This document shows positions 9,240 through 19,200 of a DNA stretch of 64,000 bases, piece after piece (position 1 is the first letter of the stretch; every line of letters starts with the position of its first letter). Below the pieces are notes generated by a model. That model saw only the letters and a list, made by a program, of their open reading frames with translations, had not been told where the DNA came from and searched no databases. The position numbers and the translations under genes were made by a program. This stretch comes from Parapedobacter sp037190485. Its GTDB lineage: Bacteria; Bacteroidota; Bacteroidia; Sphingobacteriales; Sphingobacteriaceae. The stretch lies in contig JBBCJB010000004.1 in assembly GCA_037190485.1 (NCBI GenBank), forward strand, positions 62,001-126,000, read 5' to 3'.

Positions 9240-11579
9240 TCAAAAGGCCTCCAGTTCCCAATGTCCGTCGTTCACGATCAATAAATGATGTCCCTCTCGC
9301 TCAAGGCCATCTGGTCGTCGAGTTAACCCGTTAACCACATGTTTCCCATCCTTGATGACCGGAATGCCGTTCAGCGACACAAACCGATATCGGCTATCCA
9401 CCCCTAAAATCGCACGGGTATTCGGGGGCACATCAACGTCCAGTTCAAAGTGATCGCCGTCCACCACGAAGTGACTACGGATGGTGCCGGCCACCGAGGG
9501 CACCACCGCCGACGCCTGGCGGATGGACCCCGGTTGCGGAACAATCTGGAAGGTCTTGTAGCCCGGCTCCAGCGGCGCCACGCCGCACAGGTATTGCGAC
9601 AAAACGATCAGCCCGCCGCCGCTCCACGCATGGTTGACCGTACCCCCGCCGAACCCATCGCTGCCGATGCCCCAGCCCTCGAACAGCGTGGTGAACCGAT
9701 CGTCGTCGACCATCGGGCTGAAACGTCGTTTGTGGCGTTCGAGGGCCTCCTTCTCGTAGCCCATCTGGAACATCGCCTCGAACACGTACTTCTCCATGTA
9801 TGGGCTGGCGTGCTCCTCCTGCCGGAACACCTCCAGGATGGCCGCATGCTTGTCCTTGCCGGCGATGCCAGCCACCACGGCCATGGCCTGCACCCGATCG
9901 TCCGTCTCACCGGTATAGGCCGGGTCGCGGTAGGCCGTGCCGTTCCAGAATCGCGCGTCGAAGGCCGACTCGAACCGTCCCATCGCCGCGGCGTACCGCC
10001 CCTCGTCCTCGGCATGGCCCAGCTCGGCCGCCGACAGGCGCATACCCTTCAGCCCGAGGTAATACCACAGGTTGTAGATGAGCAGCATGTCGCGGTTGTC
10101 GCCCCAGTCGCCCCACGTCCAGCCGCCCGTGCGCATCTTCACCGTACCGTGGCCATCATCTTCCCAAAGCGAGAGGTAGCGTTTGGCCCCGTCGTATAGG
10201 TCGGCCAGCGTCTGCCGGTCGCCGCTGTGCAGGTAGTAGTTCCACAGGCCGTAGTAGCCGATGCTGGCCGTGGCCTGGCAGGGCAATTCGTTGACCCAGT
10301 TGCCCGCCGGCACCGGCGCGTAGATGCTGCCGTCGGGCCGCTGCCAGCCAACCAGTTCACGAAGCCACTTGCGCGACATGGCATGGCTAGCGGTCGAAAG
10401 CGCATAGAACGCCTGGCCCGACTGGTTCACCGCGTCGCCCGTCCATTGCGCACGTTCGCGCTCCGGGCAATCCATGTAGGTATCGCGCATGTTCAGGTAC
10501 AGCGTGCGCAGCGACTTGGCCCACAACCGGTCGTAGAACGGGTCGTCGCTCGTGAAGCTGCCCGCGAAGCCGGCATCGTAGCCCGTCTCGCGGTACTTCA
10601 GCCCCAATACCCGGATGCCCGCCGGGATGGCGTAGTAGACCCTGTGGCCGTTCATCCACCCCAGCGACTCGTACGATTGGATACCTGCCTTGGTCACGTA
10701 CTCGGCGCGCACGTTGGTGGCCGAACCGTGATAGGTCAGGTAATTGTCGGTGAATACGGCAATCGCCTGCCCGGCTTCGGCCTCCACCTCCAGGTAAGGC
10801 GTCACCTGCGCGTTGTAGGGAAGGTCCAGCGCGATCGTGTCGCCCGTGCTGGTGAACGGGAAAGACGGCGCGCCTGCGAACGCTTGCAGCCCGTGGTCCT
10901 TCCACAGCGGGATGGGGCGCTCCACCAGCGCGTGCCACGGGTGGTCGCCGGCACGCCCGATCTCCTGCGCCTGCGCCAGCCTGCCGTCGTAAACGGCGCC
11001 GTGCCAGGCGCCCCGTTCCTTGCGCGCGTCGTAGCGGATGCTCGATTCGGGCAGGCGGAAATTCGGGTACGGCTCTGCGGCCGTGCCGTATTCGGGAAGC
11101 ACCGCGCACTGCCACCCGCCGTCGCTCGCCAGGCCGAAGTCGCTGTCGAGCAGCAGGGCCGCCCGCCCGCTGCTGCTGTGCGAGAAGCCGTCCTTGCCGA
11201 AGTACCACACCAGCACCGCGATCGAATTGTCCCCGCTCTTGAGGTATCGGCCCACGTCCACCACGTCGTAGTAGGTGTCCGTGGGGTTCGGCCCGCGCTT
11301 CAGCCCCCCCTCGAAGACGGCCCGCTCGCCGTTCACCCATAGCCAGTACTTGCTGTCGACGGCGATGCGGATCGTTGGCGACGCGGGGACCGTGTCCAGT
11401 CGGAAGGCCTTCCGGTAACCCAGCCAGGTATTGGCCGCGCTTTGTGATTCCATCGTCGATATCCAACGACTTTTTTCGCTGAATTGCGAAAATGATAACT
11501 TACTGAAAAACAACGCAATAAAAGTCGATATCACAATACCGGGTATTCTTTTTTGGCTAAAAATAAGCGTCATAATCAT
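9240..11579 (-). CDS. GH78-like alpha-L-rhamnosidase
   Basis: The product (about 779 residues) is a secreted glycosidase predicted to release rhamnose from plant or microbial polysaccharides. A hydrophobic signal (GIVISTFIALFFSKLSFS) is followed by a beta-sandwich with KYWLWVNGERAVFEGGLKRG. The (alpha/alpha)6 catalytic domain has CPERERAQWTGDAVNQSG, close to the GH78 RDExxGWTGD motif and keeping the acid residue. It also has HAWSGGGLIVLSQYL and a C-terminal IVPQPGSIRQASAVVPS block. The ATG at 11579 (or 11573) was chosen because it directly follows the upstream stop at 11587; an upstream extension would overlap the polygalacturonase-like gene. From about 9440 to 11400 the gene looks distinctly more GC-rich than its neighbours, which may reflect transfer. 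Confidence 0.85.
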   Translation of the reverse strand: MIMTLIFSQKRIPGIVISTFIALFFSKLSFSQFSEKSRWISTMESQSAANTWLGYRKAFRLDTVPASPTIRIAVDSKYWLWVNGERAVFEGGLKRGPNPTDTYYDVVDVGRYLKSGDNSIAVLVWYFGKDGFSHSSSGRAALLLDSDFGLASDGGWQCAVLPEYGTAAEPYPNFRLPESSIRYDARKERGAWHGAVYDGRLAQAQEIGRAGDHPWHALVERPIPLWKDHGLQAFAGAPSFPFTSTGDTIALDLPYNAQVTPYLEVEAEAGQAIAVFTDNYLTYHGSATNVRAEYVTKAGIQSYESLGWMNGHRVYYAIPAGIRVLGLKYRETGYDAGFAGSFTSDDPFYDRLWAKSLRTLYLNMRDTYMDCPERERAQWTGDAVNQSGQAFYALSTASHAMSRKWLRELVGWQRPDGSIYAPVPAGNWVNELPCQATASIGYYGLWNYYLHSGDRQTLADLYDGAKRYLSLWEDDGHGTVKMRTGGWTWGDWGDNRDMLLIYNLWYYLGLKGMRLSAAELGHAEDEGRYAAAMGRFESAFDARFWNGTAYRDPAYTGETDDRVQAMAVVAGIAGKDKHAAILEVFRQEEHASPYMEKYVFEAMFQMGYEKEALERHKRRFSPMVDDDRFTTLFEGWGIGSDGFGGGTVNHAWSGGGLIVLSQYLCGVAPLEPGYKTFQIVPQPGSIRQASAVVPSVAGTIRSHFVVDGDHFELDVDVPPNTRAILGVDSRYRFVSLNGIPVIKDGKHVVNGLTRRPDGLEREGHHLLIVNDGHWELEAF

Positions 11580-11586
11580 TGGTTTA

Positions 11587-13113
11587 CTACGTGAACTGGA
11601 TATTTTCCGCAAAGCTATTGACGCTGATATCAGCATCACCCAAGCTCGTCAGTGGTACACCCGCTACGCTGCAATTCTCAAACGTGATATTTTTCACTTT
11701 GTTGTTCGCAGAATAGCCATGGATAACCAATGGCCTATCTGCACGTTCCCAATGCACATTCTTCAACTTGACTCCGTCGATCGAACCGGGAACCATGTTT
11801 GAATATCGTTGTCCATCGGTTACCGTGATGTCTAGATTAAAGTGGGTAACGCGATCTTCTACCCGAATGTTATCAAATTCGATAGCTGTCACGGGGCCTG
11901 GGCCGTCACAAATCACACTGAAAGCCGCCTTTCCACCCCAAGAACTGTTGCCCCGGCCTCCGATGATATCGCAATTGGCGATGCGGACGTCTTTCATCGG
12001 ACCTTTCAATTCGGGGCCGATGGCAATCGCATCGCTTGAGGCAAATCCGTAAAGGGTGCAATCCGATATCCTGACAGTTTGCATGGTTGCGTTCGGATTT
12101 GATTTTAACGTAATGCAATCATCTGTACACCTGAAAAAACATCCATTTATATTCACACTTCTGGAATGTATAAGATCTATCCCATCGTTATTGGCGCCAA
12201 AGCCCAGTATGATGGCATTTTCGAAAGTTACGTTCGTCGAGTTGGAAATATTGCAGAGCCATCCATGTTTTTTGTTTCTAATCATGACATCCCGCACCAG
12301 GAAATTGTTCACGAAGTGTGTATGGATAACGTTTGTGCCGTTTTCGCCTGTCGAATACACGGTAGCGTCAAGGATGCCCCTGCCTTTGATCTTACAGCGA
12401 ACAGCGGCGAGATATATCCTCCCCGAAACCAATGCTCCCGGAGCCAAGTAGACCGTTTCGTCTGGGCCCAATTCGATAAGCCCTACTTCATGGAACCCAG
12501 GCCCAAAATAGCGCACCAGGGGATCGTTGGGATTCGGAACATCAGTCTCCGGCAAATCGACGAAAACCATCAAAGGCGGCAGGTCGTTTATCTCGATATA
12601 AAAATACTGTTTCCCCGTCACTTCAAAACTGATTCGTTTCGTTCCCAAGCCCGCGGCCTGGATGCTTTTGCTTTTTGGACGGACCACACAGGTCTGTGCC
12701 GTCTCTTCCAGATCGATGGTGATGCGCGTACTACCCGCCGAACTGAATCTTGCGATGGCCACGCGCTGGACGTCACCGATCAGATCCCCTGCTCGAGCCA
12801 CGAAGCTCGATTCACGGTTACCACTGTAGGGCGGTTGCGGCGTGGGCGCTTCATATTTCTCGACCCAGATCGGCACGCCATTCGCCCACAGGGCGAAGTC
12901 CGTACTCGTCTCGGTTGTAGGCGGCTGTGGATAGCTTACGATGTTTTCGGCTCCCGTATTGTCGGGAGGGTTGAGATCGTCGTCTCCAGCTAAGTATTCG
13001 GTTGAGCGTTTCGTACAACCGTTGATAAACAATGGCGCCACAAATGCCATACCGGCCATGATTCCACTTTGCTTCAGGAAATCTCGCCTCAATTGATTCT
13101 TGCTCCTAGTCAT
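11587..13113 (-). CDS. GH28-like right-handed beta-helix protein with Tat lipoprotein signal
   Basis: The 508-residue product resembles GH28 polygalacturonases. The N-terminus has a twin-arginine motif (RRDFLKQSG) and then a possible lipobox (FINGC), so a folded, lipid-anchored export is likely. The beta-helix carries NNDGID at residues 308-313 and TDDCITLKS at 330-338, matching two of the four GH28 signatures. The GHG signature is absent: its place is taken by YGFASSDAIAIG, with SSD at 359-361. The RxK signature is also not seen. It may therefore act on a different substrate or linkage. A tandem paralogue lies directly upstream, and a rhamnosidase gene follows after 7 bp. Confidence 0.85.
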   Translation of the reverse strand: MTRSKNQLRRDFLKQSGIMAGMAFVAPLFINGCTKRSTEYLAGDDDLNPPDNTGAENIVSYPQPPTTETSTDFALWANGVPIWVEKYEAPTPQPPYSGNRESSFVARAGDLIGDVQRVAIARFSSAGSTRITIDLEETAQTCVVRPKSKSIQAAGLGTKRISFEVTGKQYFYIEINDLPPLMVFVDLPETDVPNPNDPLVRYFGPGFHEVGLIELGPDETVYLAPGALVSGRIYLAAVRCKIKGRGILDATVYSTGENGTNVIHTHFVNNFLVRDVMIRNKKHGWLCNISNSTNVTFENAIILGFGANNDGIDLIHSRSVNINGCFFRCTDDCITLKSNPNATMQTVRISDCTLYGFASSDAIAIGPELKGPMKDVRIANCDIIGGRGNSSWGGKAAFSVICDGPGPVTAIEFDNIRVEDRVTHFNLDITVTDGQRYSNMVPGSIDGVKLKNVHWERADRPLVIHGYSANNKVKNITFENCSVAGVPLTSLGDADISVNSFAENIQFT

Positions 13114-13137
13114 AAAATGTCGTTTTATTGCTATCTT

Positions 13138-14628
13138 TTACCCAAAACTCCTGAACCGTTTTGTTTTTCCGTTATGCGTAAACGATATATTTGCCGTGTA
13201 TTTATTGATTAAAAAACCGCTATCTCTTGCTGATGTCAATGGCTTCCCGCCGATCGTACAGTCCTCGAATTTGACGTCTTCCACCCTGCTGTTCGCGTCC
13301 TGGCCGAAAATGACGAATGGTCTGTCGTCTCGTTCCCAGTGAACGTTTCGAATGGTGACGTCGTGTATGGCTCCGGGAGGAAGATTGACATAATGCTTGC
13401 CGTTGGTGACAATCAGTTTGAAACTTAAAAAGTCGACATTCTCCTCGACGCGGATATCCTCGAAAAGTACATGCTTGACCGGTCCGGTCCCATCGCAAAC
13501 GATACTAAACGGAGGGTGCCCCCCGGAAGTGCTCGAACCCTTTCCTGCAAGGATATCGCAGTTTGTCACGTTGATGTGCTCCACCGGGTCACGAATCTCA
13601 CAGCCGATCGTCACGCCGTCACTCGATGCAAAGCCATACATCATACAGCCCGTAATCGTGATATCCTGCATGACCTTATCCTGTTTCCATGTCTTTAGGG
13701 CAATGCAATCATCCGTTGAGCGGATGAAGCAATCCTGTATGGTTACATGGGAAGAAGAAACGATATCAATGCCGTCGTTGTTCGTCCCAAAGCCCAAGAC
13801 CCGTAAATCTTTGAACACTACATTTTCCGATTTTTCGGGCACGCACATCCATCCGATTTTGCTGCTTCGTACCGTAAGCCCCTCTACGTGAATGTCGCGG
13901 CAATCAGTAAACCGTAGTGCCCTGCCCACCTCGTCTTTCGTGGTGTCCAAAATGCCGTAACCGAATATGCGGATGTTTTCACTGTCGCTTGCCACAAAGC
14001 GTCCATATACGACAGCCTGCTCATCCACGAATACCGTCTCTCCGCTTTTCAGCACGAGTTCGCCCACCTGATGGACGCCAGCACCATAGTAATAGGTGTA
14101 ATCTTCCTTTTTCCCTGATCCGATGTCTCTGGGGTGCGGGAATATCAACAACGGCGGGTTGTCATTGATTTCCACATAGAGTTTTTCCCCTGCAGGCACC
14201 TTGAACGTCAACTCAGAAACCCCAGCGCTTTGCGGGGTAATCCCCAAGCGCTTGGGGCGCACGATACATTTAGCTACCGGGGCACTTGGCCTGATGGACA
14301 CCTCGTAGGATGCTCCGGATATGCCAACTCGAGCGATATTCACTTGCTGGCTGTCACCGATGTATTCTCCGATTCGATGAACCAAGTTCCGCTCCCTGTC
14401 AGTCATGTTGGGTTCCCTGGGGGTCGGCACCTCGAAATGCTCGACCCATACCGGCGAACCATTCACCGCCAGGGTGACATGCTTGCTTGTTTCCAGCCAA
14501 TTCGCCAATCCGAAGCCGCCCGCGGAATCTTCGCCGTTCGCCAACAGCGATCCGAAAGGCAGGAACGTGCTCGCCCCTACGCATCCGGCGGCCACCGATG
14601 CGTTCTTTATGAATGCTCGTCTTTTCAT
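13138..14628 (-). CDS. GH28-like right-handed beta-helix protein with Tat signal, paralogue of next gene
   Basis: The 496-residue product has a twin-arginine-type start (MKRRAFIKNASVAAG) without a clear lipobox, so it is probably soluble in the periplasm. It shares the N-terminal WVEHFEVPTPREP block with the downstream paralogue (WVEKYEAPTPQPP there), which suggests a tandem duplication followed by divergence. The GH28 motifs NNDGID (283-288) and TDDCIALK (305-312) are present. The catalytic GHG is replaced by YGFASSDGVTIG, with SSD at 335-337, exactly as in the other copy. The gene starts 7 bp after the SusD stop. Galacturonan or rhamnogalacturonan cleavage is the likeliest role, but is not proven by motifs. 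Confidence 0.85.
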   Translation of the reverse strand: MKRRAFIKNASVAAGCVGASTFLPFGSLLANGEDSAGGFGLANWLETSKHVTLAVNGSPVWVEHFEVPTPREPNMTDRERNLVHRIGEYIGDSQQVNIARVGISGASYEVSIRPSAPVAKCIVRPKRLGITPQSAGVSELTFKVPAGEKLYVEINDNPPLLIFPHPRDIGSGKKEDYTYYYGAGVHQVGELVLKSGETVFVDEQAVVYGRFVASDSENIRIFGYGILDTTKDEVGRALRFTDCRDIHVEGLTVRSSKIGWMCVPEKSENVVFKDLRVLGFGTNNDGIDIVSSSHVTIQDCFIRSTDDCIALKTWKQDKVMQDITITGCMMYGFASSDGVTIGCEIRDPVEHINVTNCDILAGKGSSTSGGHPPFSIVCDGTGPVKHVLFEDIRVEENVDFLSFKLIVTNGKHYVNLPPGAIHDVTIRNVHWERDDRPFVIFGQDANSRVEDVKFEDCTIGGKPLTSARDSGFLINKYTANISFTHNGKTKRFRSFG

Positions 14629-14635
14629 GTTGCTC

Positions 14636-16285
14636 CTATTGTATGTACCCGGGGTTTTGCGCTATCTTGACATCCAAATTGGCGTCGATAACGCCCTGTG
14701 GAATGGGCCACCATTCGTGGTAGTCCTGTATACTGGTTACGGTGGTCTGCCTCATCCCGTATTTCCTGACACGCTCTACCAGTTTGCCCATGCGCGTCAA
14801 CGTTCGGCGCCGGGGCTCCTCGATGATCAACTCGCGCGCCCGCTCGTCCAGAATGAAGTCGATATCCACTTCCGCGCCGGTAACCTCCGCTGCATTCGCC
14901 CTCCTGCGTACGGCGTTGATGCTTTCTGCCGCCAGTTGGCCTTGGCCAAGCAGCAGGTGGGCTTCGGCGCGCAGCAAGTAGGTCTCCGCCAGCCGGTATA
15001 CCGGTTGATCGGTGTAGGTTCGGCCGGAATTGATGTCCATGATCTTGCCTTCGATCTTACGGATCATCGGGTATACCCGCCACATCGTGTCTTCGGCGGT
15101 CTTGAAATAGGCATGGGGTTCCAGCTTCTGGCCGAAATAGCGGGATGAGGGGTTATTGTAATACCAGTCCCTTCGTACATTGGTGGGTGCATTGCGGATG
15201 TCGGTTTCGTGGTTACGCCAAATGTCATAAACCCAATAATTCGTGGGACGCACCCAACCCACGCCACGGCCAATGCTATCCACGGTTAGCCGGAAACCCA
15301 ATGCGTTGTTCGGATCCCGGGCATCGTAGTAACGCGGCCCCCAAGCGCGCAACCAGGTGTTGCCGCTCGATCCGCCAGCCCCTCCGGGCGTGGACCAAAA
15401 CTCGATTTGGTAGGCCCACAGGATTTCCCGGTTTCCCGAAGCCCGCGACTGGTTGCCGTCCCGAAACAAATCCGAGAAAACATCCCCGGGCTTATTGGCC
15501 TCGGAACCGAAACGCTCGGTCATCAACCGGTAATTCGGGTCGTCGATGACCTTGGTGGCTGCATCCACGGCCTTTTGATAATAGCTCGATTCGTCCCGGA
15601 CACGCCCGATCGACACGTACACTTCGGCCAGTAGGTGATTGGCCGCCGCCTTGGATGCCCGGCCATCCAGAACCGGCACGTCGGGCAGCCATTGGGCAGC
15701 GAATTCCAGGTCTTCGCGCACGAAATCAAGTACCTCCAGTCGCGACGCACGCTGATAGTCGAACCGTGGTTCCTCCGGCACCACATCCACGATCGGCACG
15801 CCGCCGTACAGGTTCGCCAAGACATTGTATACGTAAGCCCTACCGAAATGGGCCTCGGCAATGATCGCGTTCTTTTCCGCTTCATCACGCCAATCGCCTC
15901 GATCGGCATTCTGGATGATGATGTTGGCGGCAGGTATGGATTTTAGGTACGCCCAATCCCAATAGGCGTTGACGCCGTTAAACTGCGGGGTCTGCGTGGT
16001 GATGTAGTTGTGATAGGCATTCAATGCCGGCTCGCCGGCAGTCGCGATGTCCGTTCCCAGGTGCATGGCTGCATTGGTGCGTGGATTATCAACCGCATTG
16101 ATCTCATCCCTTAAATGCTTGTACATGCCGGTCAACGCAGCCTCGAAGCCGGCCTTGCGCTGGAATACGTTGCTCTCATTCAAAAACGAAGTCGGGTTTT
16201 CCTCGAGGATACCGTCGCTGCAGCCCGCCATCAAAAAGAACAACGCGACGGAAAATACCGATTGGATGTATTTGCTACTTATCAT
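14636..16285 (-). CDS. SusD/RagB-type nutrient-binding lipoprotein, second locus
   Basis: The 549-residue lipoprotein has signal MISSKYIQSVFSVALFFLMA followed by the lipobox cysteine in AGCSDG. The RagB/SusD fold is indicated by WDWAYLKSIPAANIIIQNA, EAHFGRAYVYNVLANLYGG, YRLAETYLLRAEAHLLLGQ and DERARELIIEEPRRRTL, and by the closing NPGYIQ. It is co-transcribed with the SusC gene, whose stop lies 4 bp before this start. It would bind the glycan that is processed by the GH28-like and GH78 enzymes encoded immediately downstream. Confidence 0.96.
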   Translation of the reverse strand: MISSKYIQSVFSVALFFLMAGCSDGILEENPTSFLNESNVFQRKAGFEAALTGMYKHLRDEINAVDNPRTNAAMHLGTDIATAGEPALNAYHNYITTQTPQFNGVNAYWDWAYLKSIPAANIIIQNADRGDWRDEAEKNAIIAEAHFGRAYVYNVLANLYGGVPIVDVVPEEPRFDYQRASRLEVLDFVREDLEFAAQWLPDVPVLDGRASKAAANHLLAEVYVSIGRVRDESSYYQKAVDAATKVIDDPNYRLMTERFGSEANKPGDVFSDLFRDGNQSRASGNREILWAYQIEFWSTPGGAGGSSGNTWLRAWGPRYYDARDPNNALGFRLTVDSIGRGVGWVRPTNYWVYDIWRNHETDIRNAPTNVRRDWYYNNPSSRYFGQKLEPHAYFKTAEDTMWRVYPMIRKIEGKIMDINSGRTYTDQPVYRLAETYLLRAEAHLLLGQGQLAAESINAVRRRANAAEVTGAEVDIDFILDERARELIIEEPRRRTLTRMGKLVERVRKYGMRQTTVTSIQDYHEWWPIPQGVIDANLDVKIAQNPGYIQ

Positions 16286-16289
16286 TTTC

Positions 16290-19200
16290 TTACAAACTAA
16301 AATTCAAACCAAATGTGAATGTTCTCGCCACCGGAAATGCCGTCCGCTCGGAATCGCCGGTTTCTGGATCCCAACCCGGCCATTTCGTGAAGGTGGCCAG
16401 GTTGCGCGCACTCAGATAGAACTTGCAATGCTGTAGTTTGAGCTTGTCGATTAGCTGATGCGATAAGGAGTAGGATAGCGTGACATCCTGAATCCGCATG
16501 AAATCCCTGTTCGCATAAAAACCGTGGTTCAGTGGATTCGTGAAAATCAATGAAGGCTTTTCATTGGACTTGTTTTCGGGTGTCCACCAGCCGTCATCCA
16601 GCATGTTCATGGATAAATTAGGAAAGTTACTCCCTCCTGCGGTAGTGGGGTTGATGCGATTCATGACCCGCAGGAACCCGCCCTGTCCATTTATCATCAC
16701 CGAAAAGCTAAACGAGCGATATGAAAGGGCATTATTGATACTCCACAAATATTTAGGGTCCTGTTGTCCCAGTACCGTTCGATCATCGGGCGTTATGGCG
16801 CCGTCTCCGTTCACATCGCGGATACGGGTATAACCTGGAGCCCACCCTTGGGGGATGTCCGTGTCCCCTTCTTGATAGATACCGTCTACCGCATAGTCAA
16901 ACTCCACCAACACGGGTTTTCCGATAAACCATTTATTGGAGATGTCGTCATCCTCCATTCCATCTGCATCCAGATCTCGCCCATAAAGTGCCGTTATCTT
17001 GTTGTTGTTCGTGCTGAATACGAAATCCGAGTCCCACCTAAAATTCGCCTTACGGATATTGGCTGTCCGCAGCGTGACTTCAATGCCTTCGTTGCTTGTC
17101 GCTCCCAGATTCTGGACGACACGTGGGAATCCATTCATATTGGGTATGGCACGGCTGAGTAAAAGGTCCCGTGTGCGGCTTTTATAATACTCGACCGTTC
17201 CATTTATCCGATCCTTCAACACCCCGAAATCAACCGCCAAGTTCGTCGAGAAGGTCGTTTCCCATTTCAATGACGAATTGCCCATGGATGTAGGGGACAC
17301 CCCGATGTAGGTCGGGCTCCCGTCGCCATAAACATATTGGAATGTGCCCAATCTGGCAAACGTGGAGTAATGGTTTATCGCTTGGTTGCCCAGCTTGCCA
17401 TATGACGCCCTTATCTTCAAAAAATCAACCCATTCGGTTCCCTTCAGGAATTGCTCGTCCGATAGGATCCATCCCAATGCGATGGATGGGAATACACCCC
17501 ATTTATTGTTGGCACTGAAAACGGATGCGCCATCTCGCCTAACCGTTGCGGTGAGAAGGTATTTTTTCTGAAAGGTATAGTTTAACCTACCCATCTGCGA
17601 AATCAAGCCCTGTTTCCAAGCATCAGACGACACCCGTTGGGTTTCGGCCAACGACAGGTCGTCCCAAAATGTGGCATCACTGAAAAAATCAGTGGCATTT
17701 GCCGATGTCGATTCAAATGTCCGTTTATTCCGGCCATACATCAGCGTGAAATCGATGCCATGCTTATTGTCGAACGCTCGTTCGTATTTCAGGATATTCT
17801 CAAGCACATAGTCAATCGATTCATTCGTTGCCTTGGATGCGCTTGAAATGATGTTGTAGTCATTCTCGGTATAGTTGGGCCTAAACGTATTCGCTTTTGT
17901 CGATCGCAGATTGGGCGATACATTCACCCTGAAGCTAAGCCCCTCCAGAAAAGGAAAATCAACGACACCGAAAAAGTTGGCATATAGGTTATTGTAGAAT
18001 TCTGCATCTTTATAGAACAACGCTGGGAACATGGGGTTTCCCAACAGGGTCTCTCCCGACGGCGAACGCAACGGCTGGCTCCGATCTCCGTCAAGGTAAA
18101 GCTGCGAATAGGGGGTCAGGTAATAGGCATCGCTTAAATTCGCTTCCACCCCGGACAGGTCCCTTCTCGTGAATTGCGCATTGACACCTACATTCAACCA
18201 ATCGGTGATACGGGTATCGATGTTAGAACGGAATGACCCGCGAATCGCTTTATCGCCATATACCAATCCCTTTTCTTGCGTATAGGCTGCAGACAGGTAA
18301 TACTTGGTTCGCTCACTGGCGCCCGAGATATTCAGGTCAACGGATTGGATATTGGCTGTTTGGGAGATTTCGTCCCACGGATCTATCACACGGCCATTGA
18401 GGTAATTCTCGGCCTCTATGGGCTGCAAGTAATCCGCTATCTTGTCCGGAGTGGCTTCCTGCCCCGTTATCCGTCTGTAATCCAATGTTTTTTCGACGTA
18501 TCTTTCCGAACTTAACAGGGTTAATGTTTTCCCCCATGTGGAAACCCCTGTATAGGAATTGGTGGAAATCGTGGGCTTTCCTGACTCGCCGAATTTGGTC
18601 GTGATGATAATGACCCCGTTTGCCGCACGCGAACCGTAGATGGCCGAAGCGGTGGCATCCTTCAAGACTTCCATGGAAGCCACGTCATTCGGGTTGATGT
18701 CGGCGAAGCTTCCGTTGAAGAACACGCCGTCAACGACAATCAATGGATTGTTGCTGGCCGTAATCGACGATCGACCGCGTATCAATATGCTTCCGTTTTG
18801 CCCGGGCCTTCCATTGTCCTGGAATTGGACGCCGGCAACCCTGCCGCGAAGTGCCTGCGAGATATTGGTGTTTGGAAAGTTGCTTAGGGCGGCTACGTCA
18901 ACCTTGGCAACCGAGCCGGTTACCAGGCGCCTGGATTGGGTACCGTAACCCACCACGATCACTTCATCCAAGTCATTCACGGTCGCCTTTAACGAAACAT
19001 CAATTGTCGATCGGCTAGCAACAGTCAATTCAACCGGGTCGAAACCGACGATGCTGAACGTAAGCGTGCTCGCGTTGTCCGGAACATGGATTTCATACCT
19101 CCCTTCGTTGTCGGTTGTGGTGGCGACACCCGTGCCCTTCAGCCGCACGGTTACCCCTTCCAACGGAGTCCCTTGTTCATCGATTATTTTTCCAGCAACC

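Noticed and set aside
9450..11342. Long plus-strand frames across the rhamnosidase gene
   Set aside because: They are rich in R, H and V as expected for antisense of GC-rich coding DNA, with no domains; the minus strand has GH78 motifs throughout.
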